Shown: positions 10,320-20,979 of the stretch, one piece after another
Layout: each line of letters starts with the position of its first letter
Position numbering within the stretch: the stretch's first letter is position 1
DNA from: Coptodactyla brooksi
Lineage: Eukaryota; Arthropoda; Insecta; Coleoptera; Scarabaeidae
DNA: 21,478 nt
Direction: 5' to 3'
Assembly (NCBI GenBank): GCA_033557675.1
Contig: JAWQRM010000560.1
Location: 1-21,478 of the forward strand
Position numbers and translations under genes: made by a program
Notes under the pieces: model-generated
What the model was told of the DNA's origin: nothing
Database searches by the model: none
What the model saw: only the letters and a program-made list of their open reading frames with translations

Positions 10320-11330
10320 CTTCTTTTTCTTTCTTCCAAAATAGGCAGGCCTGTTTCTTCTTCAGTTCTATCCTCATGCTGGATCCAAGTCAATTGGCTT
10401 ATATGCACATTCCACTGCTTTTTCTGTTGTAGAGTTCATTCGTTTATGTTATTTGCCTTGCATGATTTTCTGATGTTTCCATTTCTTTTTCGGTCTAGTA
10501 ATATCTTTCCAGAGGTTCGACTATATTCTCATCTGAATAGTCTCCAAGAGTTGCTTCGTTTTGGTCATGTCTGGTATTGTTTCTGATGTTTAGGTCTGAT
10601 TATTGTTTTGTAAATTCGTGCTTTAGTTTCTTATCTCGTGTGTGTTTTTTGCCAGATATTGTTAAGAGAGCATGCTACTTCCTTTGCTTTGGCCACTCAT
10701 TCTCATACATCATTTTCCACGTTTCCATAAGTAGTCAAGCCTCTTCCAAGATATTTAAATTCCATTCCTGTTGTATTACTTGCAGATCCTCTTTCAGTTT
10801 ACATCTGAAGGGTTCTTTGGATGTAGTCATTCACTTTGTTTTTTCAGCTGAAATTATTATATTATGTTGTTTCCCTATTCGGCTAAGTGTTGGAGAATAA
10901 TTTTTGGAGATTCCTTTGTCATCTATTGTGTAGCCTTTATCGAGATGTACTTCTCTTTATTACTTCATCCATTACTATATTAAATAGTACTGGATTTAGT
11001 GTGTTTTCTTATCTAACGCCACTGTTAGACAAGAAAACATATGTGGGACATATGTGGATGGGATTAGTTAACTATTAATATGAGCCTGGAAGTTACTGTT
11101 TGAATGCATGTTTTTGATTGTCTAAACGATGTTTATGGGAATGCCTCTACTAGAAAACAGGTGGGTTGTCTAGTAGAGACATTGTATATCTTCGAGTTTA
11201 GTACGATCACAAGTTCGTGTTAGAACTATGGAGCATATCTTATAGGCCAGCTTACTGTATTAAAATCATTTTTCTGCGACAGTATCGATACAGCATACAT
11301 ATAAGATCTTCCAGATCTAAATCCTTGCCA
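10320..11330 (-). pseudogene. LINE (non-LTR retrotransposon) reverse transcriptase relic
   Basis: Read on the minus strand in changing frames, the order of blocks is that of a LINE reverse transcriptase. QGFRSGRS lies near 11304-11327. At 11023-10953 comes SGVR, a stop, then ENTLNPVLFNIVMDEVIK. Next are ISAEKTK and SKEPFRCKL (about 10860-10790). MEFKYLG is at 10765-10745, continuing as RGLTTYGNVENDV and AKAKEVACSLNNIW. The tail has KARIYKTIIRP and a C-terminal LLDRKRNGNIR-like stretch near 10480. The block that should carry the YADD catalytic motif, between VMDEVIK and ISAEKTK, is gone. Many stops and frameshifts show it is old and dead. It is antisense to the VWC gene in the intergenic region. 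The clade is not resolved. The limits are approximate. Confidence 0.8.
11145..11178. repeat. 10-bp inverted repeat in the LINE relic
   Basis: CTCTACTAGA (11145-11154) and its complement (11169-11178) flank 14 bases, inside the decayed reverse transcriptase region. Confidence 0.7.
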
Positions 11331-12057
11331 ATCATCTTTCAGTGATGTAATCAAATTAATTTTGTTGGTAATAACTTTTATGGTAATAATGTAGTTCGTA
11401 CTATTATTATGGTGTTATTATCTAGTTCACATTTCGCAACTCCAATATGTCTAAAACTCTATTTTTGAAAATGTGCAACATTAAATGTGAAGGCAAAAAC
11501 TGAAAGAGTTACATATGCGATAAAATATTTTTAATATCAGTTATGATGACTGGAACAAAATCACAGTTAAACATGTCATTAACGATATATGCACATAAAT
11601 GTAATTATTTTAATGTAATTATTTTACCCAACCCAAGGAACAATAACATTTGTGGATTTTTTAAATAAAATTTTATGAAAAAAAAATTTTAATTCGACGA
11701 AGAATTCAAAAATACAATAATGTACAAGTTTTCCATTTGAATCCCATATCCTTAATCCAAAAATAAATTTTGTATTATGAAGCGTTTATGTGGTGCAATT
11801 TTTATTTGACTTTTTCCAAACAAAATAATAATGGAAGTACAGAAAAAATATGTTTACATGGTTGAGCCTATTTATCATTACAAAGAAAATTGAATATTAT
11901 TATTATTGCAATAATAAAGTAAAAATTATTGTAAGACAAAGAAACAAAGGCATACCATGCATACCATAGGGAAGTTTCCATTTCTATTTATGTTCTGTAT
12001 ATTATTAACAATTAATCATAATAAATAAAAAACATATGTTTCCTCCAATGTTCTTAT
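11331..12057. other. RPAP1 3' flank, AT-rich
   Basis: This covers the RPAP1 3' UTR and intergenic DNA. Bases just above 11331 may include the eroded upstream end of the LINE relic, but no further reverse-transcriptase block can be read. Otherwise it is poly(A/T)-rich. Confidence 0.4.
11801..11806 (-). promoter_or_regulatory. Possible poly(A) signal of RPAP1
   Basis: TTTATT on the plus strand is AATAAA on the minus strand, about 250 bases beyond the RPAP1 stop (12058-12060). The region 11,370-12,057 is otherwise AT-rich without recognised features, so such hexamers also arise by chance. Confidence 0.35.
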
Positions 12058-15000
12058 TCATTCCATTTTTTGTTCTCGTTTTCTCTTTACAAAACAATCT
12101 AGATGATGCTTCGCTATGATTTTTAAAATTCTGTCATCCGGGGTTGGTCTACCCAATACAAATTGTCTGTAGCACTTTAATAAAGAAATATCGTTTTCAG
12201 CTGGTTCCAAAAATATTTGAATGGGACACATTAACTGCAAAAAGAAGTCTTTAACGTAAATTGTAAATCAAAAATTAATAACTTACATTTTCTGGAGTAA
12301 TCCGGCATATTTGTGTGATTCCGCTGTACTCAGACCAAAATATTTTCCTGTAGTGTGAATTTGCTTTCTGCATTAAAGGCACCAGAATAAAATTGCCAAA
12401 AAGTATATCTCCATAACTAACTCCTTGATACTGCTCTAGTAATTGTTTAAATAAATCTTGGAAATTACTTAAACCATGTACTGATTTCTCGAAATCCACA
12501 TTTCCCAAATTTACTTTGATGAAGTGTTTGAAATTTGTTTCCAGCAAAGCACGAATTGGCGGTATGAAAATTATGTCATCACTAATTAAAAATACACAAG
12601 CCAGCCGACAGAATTTATCAGTTGGATTTATTACTGAAGAAAGGTCTGAGAAATAAGTTTCATATATGAAAACCCATCTTAAGCAATTGCTAATGATAAA
12701 GGTTATTTTTTCTTCTGGAAGAGGTGCTTCGTTTTTATGACTATTTGCATATAAAACTATGATTGGGCTGTAGATCCAATCTAGTGGTATAACATTTCCT
12801 ATTTTGATATCTATTGATAAATCACTCATTTCCATTTTCTAATAATAGAATATTATTACAAGTTGTAGATCCGTTTCATGCGATAATTAAAGTTCCATCA
12901 AATGCAGCAATTAGACGAAATAATTTTATTAGTATTTCATCGGAAGTTTGAAAACAATACTTACGGTTTTAAGTCCTAATACTTCTATGTATGTCTCCAA
13001 GATTTGATCTAGATAATCTAAACATTCATTAACCAATGGCTCTTGTTCAGAAATGCTAAGATTTTTTAACAAAACCTCACTCGGATAATAATTTTTATTA
13101 AATATTATGTTTCTAAATAAAAACTCGATATCCTCTTTTTCTTGTGAATTAAATATGCACAAACATCTCACTGCTATAACATAATGAACTGAGGTATCCA
13201 TCAATCTATGCACATCATATGATATTTTTAGTACATTCATAATGAATCCACTTTCAACTTTCGTGAACCAATTTGATGTCAAATTGTACCTTCGGTGATT
13301 CTTAACCAGGAGTAAATAGTTTTTAAGGTTTTCGTGGTTTAAAAATTGCAGTTTTAACTAGAAAATCATATTAATTAATTAAGTAATTAACGCAAAAATT
13401 GCGAATAAACTACCTCATTGTTATTACATTTGTTTATAAATGTCGATAAATTATTTAAAAATGGTATGCAACTGTTTGTTTGTAAAACAGGAACAATATG
13501 TTCCGACGCGTTCCATACAGTTGCTTCTACAGATATAAGGTTTTTGGCAGGTTTATGCGTTTCATGTACAGTTAAGATATTGGAACCAGATCTGAAATAT
13601 CAAGATTAAATCATGATTTCTGAAAAGTAAACAGTTTCCTTGTGCAGCAGTACAAACCAACATGGGAAGAAAATCAACTAAATGGTGGAACATATGCAAC
13701 AGCAAAAAGTGCTAACAAGAATGAAAACCAAAAATTGTATGATGATTGAAATGGTTCTAGAGAAAGATATAGTGAGTCCACTGGATAACTTATTAGGTAT
13801 GCAGTTTGATAACTGCAACAAATATGCTTTTTATACATTGATCATCATTAATAGGAGAGCAGTATATAACATCTCCAATATTTTTAAATTGGAATTTGCA
13901 GTTCTGCTCCGCAGAAGTTGTGATGATCTTCCTATTAATCAAAGCATTTATTTCACCTTCTTTTCTCCACTTCCTGAAAGACTCTGCCATCTTATACAAA
14001 TTGAACTGTTCTTCTAGTGAATTTTGCATTAAGAAAATTCTGCAACAAGTATAAGGCACTTGCCAGCACACTCCACTAAAAAACTCTCAACAAGATGGGA
14101 TACAGACTAGAGAAGTTCATGGGGCTATTTTCAGCAAACCCAGCAGTAAAATAAAAACAATTTGTCATATAATTTTTGTTTACATACAAAAATTGTATAT
14201 ATAAAGATCACCAATCATTTTAACACATTCGCTGCCACCGTTGCCAATCGAAGATTAACTTCTTGAAATTTTTGGGAAGATGGAAACATTCCTATAAAGG
14301 AAAAGACCTTTCAATCAGGTATAACCCTGTTTATACATGTTCCTATATTTGTTCTAAATTTCCTATGAAAATTATTTATAGTTAGTAGATTTTACATAGT
14401 TTATTTATACTGTTCCATTGCCTACTCTTATTTTGTTAAATGCTTCCACACATTTCAAATACCATGGTTTCATACTGCTGCAAAACAACTAATTAATTAA
14501 TTTAACTTATCTTACCTTATCTTTGATACAACTACAGAGAAACCGTGTGAATTCAACATACTTTTTACCAGAAGACAAACTTTTTCTGAATTTATAGTAG
14601 ATTTATATTGTATCACTGTGCTACTAAAATGTATTAACGAAGAAATTATAAGTAGTTTACCGCACTGTAAAGAAATAGTAATTACAAAAATAGCAGAAAA
14701 ACTGTTATAAATTGAATACTTACCAAAAAATTATTTAAACAATTAAACTGAGTAACATATTTTTCCAAACATAAATCCATTACAACCTGTAGATAGGGCA
14801 AAACCAAGGAAAATTGTTGCTTTGCTGCATTCTGTAATAAGTTCATAATAGCAGCAAAGTGACCTTGTATAGAATATGATGCACTATTTAAATTTGTATT
14901 GTTATAATGGAACTGTATCATCTGCATAAGTACTGGCTCGATCAACCTAAAAGTTTTTAGAAGTTTAAGACTTTAACACTTGTTTAAAATTAGTGTTTAC

Positions 15001-17002
15001 CTGAAATGTTCGCATGCTAAGCCATATATCATGAAAACTGACCATAAATGTAGACATTCAGTTTGAAGTTGTATACCTGCAGTGTTAGCTGAGAAATGTT
15101 GATTTGATATATACATGACAATCGAATCTATAATGTTATACCTAAACATATACAACACAAACATAAGTCTTGTTAATGTAATAACAAAGAAATTGCATTG
15201 CTTTATTGACATTCATCTTTGCCTTGATATCTGAAACTATATTTAGTGTTCTCCGTAAAGAAATAAAAAAATTATTGTACCAGTGTCCAGAGGGCCTATA
15301 TAGTATGTGGACTATATACTTTTACGTTTGCAACATCTCTTTTAGAAACATGTAAACCTAATTTTTTAAGCTAACATGTCCATATCTTATTTTAAAACAC
15401 ACTTTATCTTTTACTAAACTGGTTTCTTCGAATTTTGAGTAAACTGCGGATTTCTTGGCCACTTATTGTTTTTACCCAAAATTATATAAAACGTGTGACC
15501 AGTTCCTAAGAAACTTTCTCCATTTTGGTAATGTCTTTTCACTAGTAATATGCGCTGCTCCTGCGTGTAGCGCTCCATAACTAATAATTGGAACACGTGT
15601 TTACAGCTAGCAGTAATTACTGCTGTCATATTGCAAGCGCTGTAAATCATATAGAACGAAAATGGCTCGAATTTTAAATTGAAACCTCTTATTGAGACAT
15701 CCTTTATATCTTATATTATGATGTGATAATTACAGCTTAACCTTCTAAATACTATTTGTGCAGGTCTCAAATGTGGCACATCACTAGCCATGTGCTAACT
15801 CAGAGTTTGTGTATTATTTCTGATTAATTAACCAAAATAAATTTGTTTTGAGTGGAAGAATATGCTTTGGAGTTACTAAACATTTATTTGAAAATTAAAA
15901 AAATAAGACTGCCTTTTCTTAAAAAGAAAATATTTAACACCTTCTAAGAACTCAGGGAAAAATGTTTTTTTTGTAAAATTGGCTAGTGGTATATTTATCA
16001 GGAATTTATACTTGAAAATAATGTTAACAATAATTTGCACATAAGGTACACTTAATTATTAATATCTAAAAAGTACACTTAATTAAAAGGTACACTTAAT
16101 TATTAATATCTAAATGTAAATAGGATTCATTACACTTTTTAAAGGTCTTAAATAAAGATAAATAATGTTGATTCCATAGAATGCAATTTCAAAATAGCGG
16201 CAAAGCAATTATATTCCCTAAGTAAAAAACATACTACTCACTTATTTACAAATTTTTCGGCTATTTTCTTATTTCGTGTCGACAGAAGTCGACATAACTT
16301 AACAGCTTGCTTCATTGGTACTCCATAATTGAAATTGGAAAGACCTACAAATACATTTTATTAGAATCCTTTTTTATGCTGAATATATATAATTCTTCTG
16401 TACATACTTTCTTGGAATACTTTTGGTACGAAATGCTGCATAATACTTGTGATTAACATGTCATCTTGAAAAATATTTGTAGCCATCCTTAATGAATCCC
16501 TACTTAATCTTATTAGAATTTCCAAGATATATGAAACTGTTTCTATTGGTGGTTTAATGGTATTTAGAATGTATCTAATAAATACAAAAGTAAATTTTCT
16601 TTTTGTAACATCAGTTTTAAAATTTACCTTATTCTAGTTAAAATTTCAGTACGTGCTAAACATTTAACCAGGTTTGTTTCAGCTAATTGTTGATCATTGA
16701 CAGTTCCATCATCCTCGTTATCTTGGTCTTCAGCAAATAAAGTTGGTTGAACGTTCCCGATACCAAAGCCGAGTAAACTGTCTAAGCTTGCTTCGTCAAT
16801 TGGATAATAAAACAAATTCCGAATAGCCCTCACAGCAGCATTTAACACAATGGGAGCATTGTCATCAAGACAAAATCTTAGAACGAAAAATATTTGTTCA
16901 ATAGGTATATCTATAATGCCGTCATAAATGCCAGAAGTCTCTAATGACAATAGGTTTGCTATTGAGTTTAAAGCAGTTACTTTTTGCTGGATAATGTTGG
17001 AC
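12058..17002 (-). CDS. RPAP1: RNA polymerase II-associated protein 1, C-terminal 818 residues in ten exons (5' part missing)
   Basis: Exons in transcript order are 17002-16628, 16574-16408, 16344-16242, 15141-15001, 14946-14724, 14664-14516, 13591-13414, 13357-12965, 12838-12287 and 12234-12058 (stop TGA). Every junction has GT and AG and the phases agree; after one split-codon base the sum is exactly 819 codons including the stop. Recognisable RPAP1 C-terminal features are VTALNSIANLL and VLRFCLDDNAPIVLNAAVRA in the first exon, NYGVPMKQAVKLCRLLS, LQTECLHLWSVFMIYGLA, LDWIYSPIIVLY, QGVSYGDILFGNFILVPL and HYRKIFWSEY. The last exon has FLEPAENDISLLKCYRQF and IAKHHLDCFV. RPAP1 is a helical-repeat protein that binds RNA polymerase II and is needed for its assembly, nuclear import and Mediator contact. 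The first visible exon begins mid-codon (phase 2), so at least one more exon lies at higher coordinates. It converges on the VWC gene. Identification is by recalled family pattern, not by a search. Confidence 0.88.
13592..14515. other. RPAP1 intron between the sixth and seventh visible exons
   Basis: A 924-base phase-2 intron. Open frames on both strands (13682-14017 plus, 13793-14071 minus) overlap here but match no RPAP1 part and no family I recognise. They have no fitting splice phases, so I treat them as chance or repeat-derived. Confidence 0.5.
15414..15578 (-). pseudogene. DUF4817-type helix-turn-helix fragment of a DDE transposon
   Basis: On the minus strand an ATG at 15578-15576 starts MERYTQEQRILLVKRHYQNG followed by ESF, closely matching the start of the DUF4817 HTH found in many arthropod mariner-related transposons (MERYT.EQR..IV...Y.N..S). 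The stretch continues GKNNKWPRNPQF. A frameshift then gives AVYSKFEETSLV, resembling the family pattern V..L..KFEETGSV. The DDE catalytic part is not nearby. It is in the RPAP1 intron 15142-16241, in the same orientation as the gene. It is a short dead fragment. Confidence 0.6.
16043..16114. repeat. Imperfect tandem repeat in an RPAP1 intron
   Basis: A 28-base unit beginning AAGGTACACTTAATTATT occurs at 16043-16070 and again at 16087-16114. A shortened copy (AAGTACACTTAATTA) lies between, so the spacing is 44 bases. Confidence 0.85.
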
Positions 17003-17893
17003 CTGAAAGTAGATATTAATACCATTAATAGTGAAATTAAATTAACATACAGGTAGAGGAAAAAATAATAGGAACATTCATTTCGCAATGTGTCCTACTT
17101 TGACCGTCTAATACAATCCCACCACGTTTGCCGTTTGCCATTTGCTGATGTGAGGGTTGTATAAGAAAATTCTAAAATTCTACCCTATCATAAACCTGGA
17201 AAAGGTCTCCTCTGCAAAGCAAAACAGTGGACGAAAGCCAAAGTTGACCAACCAGAATAGATGAGTGTTTAAGAGGATAGTCATATCCTCTTCAACATTG
17301 ATAGATAACATTCTCACAGGTGTTTATACTAAAATACACTCCGCAGTGTATTTTAGCAATGTTAAATTAAAAAAGTTGTCTGTTACAAAATAGGTAGCCA
17401 TGAGTGACAATATAAAATAAGTTGAAATAGAAAGCAATTGCCATTCTCCTGATCAAGACATGTTATAAAAGTTGAAACACCTATCAAAGTTTTGAAGCTC
17501 TGGTGGTTAGGGATGTACAGTTTAGAAAAAGGATTATGGAGATGTTGAAAATGAAAATGCATAATTTATACATAAATAACCGCTTAAAATAATGAGAAAG
17601 TAGAACTGAAATCAGTAATTCGTTATTTTCAAACTAATATTAACACTAAATATTCAAAGACTTAATATTAAGGGGATAAACATCTTGTATACGAGAAATG
17701 GTAATTGTGGTTTGTGTACTAATGGTAAGTGGTTTGTAAAAGATTAATCTCAATTACCCATATAACAAGGTCTACAAGCTGTCAAGTCATTGTAAAGGTA
17801 CATATAATTCTTGTCAAAATATTTGACAAATAATCACCATTTTTTTTCTTATGATTCTTTCATCATATGTATAAAATTTTTCACGATATCTAA
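17003..17893. other. Probable RPAP1 intron, left of the nested repeat
   Basis: It starts (minus strand) with the acceptor ctactttcag of the first visible RPAP1 exon. No further exon was found on either strand. Two perfect hairpins lie at 17271-17292 and 17329-17356. Confidence 0.45.
17329..17356. repeat. 12-bp perfect hairpin with CCGC loop
   Basis: CTAAAATACACT (17329-17340), loop CCGC, then the exact complement (17345-17356). Another hairpin with 9-bp arms AAGAGGATA lies at 17271-17292. Confidence 0.8.
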
Positions 17894-18640
17894 ACACACA
17901 TCCTTGCAGTTTTACAATGCATTCTGCCCACTAGTTTAAAACATCATGATTGTGGCAAAGATGAAACTCTTGCTCGTGCAGTGACTTCAACATTGACAAT
18001 ACTAATGACACTAAAATATTCCTCACCAGACTGCACCATTGTGGTTCAGACTGAAATTGAATGGCCCAAAAATGACAGGGAGCCAATTTTAGAAACAATT
18101 ACGGGTGATTCAGATGTGAAAATCTTTCCACCCGATGCACAAATTTATTAAATGTAGTGAAACCCTTTATTGACTTATTTTTCCATTCTGTTGAAGAATC
18201 AGTGCCGTAACCAAAATTCCAATAAGTTCAAAGTTGGCACAAAAAATGTGAAATTGAGCGGCATTGTCATATTACATATGAAAAATGTATTAGACTCATT
18301 CTGATGTAGAATACACAAATGATAGAGATCTGACACTTTGTACATCTATCCGCTTCGTGTTTCAAAAACCTTTGAAAACAATTTCCACAAAATGATGTAC
18401 CAACCTGGAAGTTTAATGGACTTTATGAATGAAAACTTAGATTCATTTCCCTGAAATGCCTGGAAACAGTTAACTCATGTCGCTGATGGCGACATCGATC
18501 GAACTCACCCCTCACCTCATGCCTCGGCTTAAAAACTGCATGAGCTACATTTCCAAAACAAAGAAAGAATGGCAAGTAGGGATTGATATCACCCAAAGCC
18601 CAGCTAGGATTGGTTTCAGAAAAGTGTCATAACGATGAAA
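17894..18640 (+). pseudogene. Unidentified decayed coding-like segment interrupted by the hAT element
   Basis: An 85-codon stretch without ATG is open from 17894 to the stop at 18149-18151. It contains HHDCGKDETLARAVTSTLTI, SSPDCTIVVQTEIEWPKND and REPILETITGDSDVKIFPPD. Further on, another frame is open at 18474-18629 with MPRLKNCMSYISKTKKEWQV and GIDITQSPARIGFRK. If the hAT and one target copy are removed, the second frame runs on, after several stops, into SNSFYKEHVFWGFENYSSLN from about 20980. I do not recognise a family. This is probably an older mobile-element or processed-gene copy. The coding character is inferred from composition only. Confidence 0.35.
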
Positions 18641-18953
18641 GTGATGCTCTAATTCAAGGCTGTCCAACTTCCAAGTGGCTCAAGGGCTGCTGTAAATAAA
18701 ATTGCGGTTGTAAGGTTATCATAAAATACTTCGTTTGCAACTTTATCAGTGATTTGTAATAAATACAAAAAACATGTTTGTTTGTATAATCATTATTTAT
18801 TCAAAAAAAAATAACAAATATACGAAAAAAAATTAGTGGGAAGTTTGGAGATGTTGGTTTTCACTAACCAGTGTACCAATATTAACATTAATGTTTGTTG
18901 TTGACAAACGAAGCAACTGAGTGACTTATCAGACAGGGGACACCTATATTGTG

Positions 18954-18990
18954 ACTTTATAAAGTTCATGTTTTATGAACTTTATAAAGT
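18954..18990. repeat. 16-bp perfect inverted repeat inside the hAT element
   Basis: Arms ACTTTATAAAGTTCAT (18954-18969) and its reverse complement (18975-18990) with a 5-base loop. Only 16 bases separate it from the 42-bp palindrome. Confidence 0.9.
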
Positions 18991-20375
18991 GAACGTTTTA
19001 CTCTATGCCTTATAGAGCTAAGGCCTATAGGCCTTAGCTCTATAAGGCCTAAGCTTCGCAAGTTGGGGTAATGTTCTCCTGGAAGTAACTTAGAAAAGTC
19101 CAATCCTATTTTGGTTCTTCTCTGGTAAAAAGTGTGACTGCAAATCACGCAATTCCAGTTGAAGGTCTGCTCTGCTTACGTTCTCAACAAAAATAGTAAG
19201 TGGCGGAGTAAAAACTGTAATTTCTCCTTCGATTGTCTTAAAATCGCTAAATCGGTTTTCGAATTCTTCTGCAATTGTGTCAATATATTTTATATAAGTT
19301 AAATATGAAACTTTCTCAAAACCTTTCATTTCTTCAAAGTGCTCTTTACAGCTTGGAAGAAACGAAAAATGATGTTTTTCTAATGAAGACTTAATTTTAT
19401 TTTAAATCATCTTATGTGACCATATAATTTGGCAAAATTCTGCTCCTTTTGATTTTCCAGTTCTACATTTTATTTTTAAGGAAAGTGGGAATCTCCTTGC
19501 GTAGAGCGAAAAAACGTTGCAAGCAGTTTCCGGCACTTAATCAATGAATATCAGTGTAAAGTAACAAGATCCCATATGTAGCATCTACTTCTTTGATTCT
19601 TGACTGAATCAAAGCACGATTACCCCCTCTTATAATATTAGCTATTTTAAAAACCACTTTCATGACATTTATTTGATATAAGGACTTTCCACATAGGGCC
19701 CCTTCATGAACAATGCAGTATATCACAGGACAGTTGATACTGTTTTGTTTGAAGACTCCTAGAAATCCAATTTAAGTGACAATACATGAACATTTATCGA
19801 ATCCTCCTCCACAGCCTGATACCACCTTATTTTCAGCTTCAAGAATATCCGTGCCCCTGGTTGTACCATGGAGAGGAGTAAGATAAGCATCTCCTCTACT
19901 GCACCTCTTGATTAGTTTGGACAAAAGTTAGCTGACGTCGGATAAGTCAGTGCCTTCATCTGGACAGAGTGAAAAATATATACATTTTTCAGTTGTGTAG
20001 TGCAATTTTCTGGATACATATTTATAATGTGTTTTTCGACAATTCTTGTCTCGTTGAATTATTTAGCCATTTTAATTGCACAATTAATAAGTACTCCATC
20101 ACTAAAAGTCATCACTTCATGAGTACTCCATCACTAAAAGGTTTTTCACTTTCACAATTTCCAGCGCATTTGTAAGAAGCGGCAAGACTGCATTTGTTAT
20201 CAGTGTCAGATTCTTTGAAAAAATGGGTTTGTTGTTTTATGTTTTTCTTATAATCCGTAATGATAGCATATCTAGACTCCCCTGCATACTGCTGAAACTT
20301 TTTCTCGTATAACGTAGCGTAATGTCGTTTCATATTATATTCTTTTTTGAACTCATAGTACTTGCATACAAACAA
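18990..20375 (-). pseudogene. hAT transposase relic (SCAND3/ZBED5/GTF2IRD2-like), multiply frameshifted
   Basis: Minus-strand blocks in order are as follows. 20375-20112 has FKKEYNMKRHYATLYEKKF, then ASYKCAGNCESEKPFSDG, the post-zinc-finger N-terminus of this hAT group (pattern ..EYN.KRHY.T.H). About 19960-19800 has SDVSQL and GTTRGTDILEA. About 19740-19541 has CPVIYCIVHEGALCGKSL, MKVVFKIANIIR and KEVDATYGILLLYTDIH. About 19535-19450 has NCLQRFFALRKEIPTFLKNK. 19329-19090 has FEEMKGFEKVSYLTYIKYI, PPLTIFVENV and LQLELRDLQSHF. 19148-19040 has GLDFSKLLPGEHYPNLRSL. The expected C-terminal dimerisation block after YPNLR (LSLFGSTY...E..FS) is absent; palindromic DNA stands in its place. No intact reading frame remains. 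Confidence 0.82.
19007..19048. repeat. 42-bp perfect palindrome inside the hAT element
   Basis: Arms 19007-19025 and 19030-19048 are exact reverse complements of 19 bases around a TATA centre, which is itself palindromic. It stands where the last part of the hAT transposase should be. Confidence 0.9.
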
Positions 20376-20800
20376 TGCAGTGAAGTTTATTAATGTTGTT
20401 TGTGATTAAATAGTCTGATTCTCAATGATGGTTATAGACTCGATGTTCGTTCGTAATTTCTTTTCTCCGAAGACAAATTTCAACTAAAAAAGCTAAAATT
20501 GGGCTGCTGTAATAAAAAGCAAATAAACACTTGACCGTAGTAATAAACTTCGTGAACCATATTCAACGTTTTTCTGCCTATGAGTCTCTATTCCACACTA
20601 TTAACCATTAATGTCTACCCGTCCCGGCTGACTCAACCTTCTTAAATGCACGTGCATGGCCACTCAAATGTTCTAGAGCAGCCCAGTCAGATCTTTAATG
20701 TTCCAATTAACTCCACTAACTTTGTTGTGACCTTCGATTCATCGCCAATGACGTCACATAGCCTATGTATGTGTTATTTTATTGTTACATAACATATTTC

Positions 20801-20897
20801 TATATTTTATAATAATATATATATTATTATAAAATATATAATATATATATTTTACTAAGTTATAATATATATATATAATATATACTATTATAACTTA
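20801..20897. repeat. AT-rich double palindrome near the right end of the hAT element
   Basis: 20801-20838 is a perfect 38-bp palindrome of A and T. 20856-20866 and 20887-20897 are exact 11-base inverted arms around an alternating TA stretch. Such DNA can extrude cruciforms and is unstable on copying. Confidence 0.85.
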
Positions 20898-20979
20898 TAT
20901 TGTCGTAGCAGATCACAACAAATGTTGTAGTGGGCCGCATGCGGCTGCACACCTCATGTTGGACAGCACTGCTCTAATT

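Larger units (their letters stand above)
15142..16241. other. RPAP1 intron between the third and fourth visible exons
   Basis: A 1,100-base phase-2 intron. It contains the DUF4817-type transposon fragment (15414-15578) and a tandem repeat at 16043-16114. The rest is AT-rich with nothing recognised. Confidence 0.6.
18655..20971 (-). mobile_element. hAT DNA transposon (ZBED/SCAND3-like type), decayed, with TIRs and 8-bp target duplication
   Basis: The left end starts CAAGGCTGTCC at 18655 and the right end, read on the minus strand from 20971, starts CAGTGCTGTCC: 9 of 11 bases match. The ends are flanked by an identical 8-bp direct repeat CTCTAATT (18647-18654 and 20972-20979), the target duplication size of hAT elements. 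The right end continues into a GCCGCATGCGGC palindrome (20934-20945), as in Charlie-like hAT ends. Inside, on the minus strand, is a broken transposase. The element is 2,317 bp, which includes several palindromic insertions or expansions. It interrupts an older decayed segment and probably sits in an RPAP1 intron. Confidence 0.85.

Noticed and set aside
10577..11078. Plus-strand open frames of 107 and 63 codons
   Set aside because: Antisense shadows of the minus-strand LINE reverse transcriptase relic.
13682..14071. Overlapping open frames on both strands in an RPAP1 intron
   Set aside because: Neither matches RPAP1. The exon phases on both sides already join without them, and no fitting splice sites were found.
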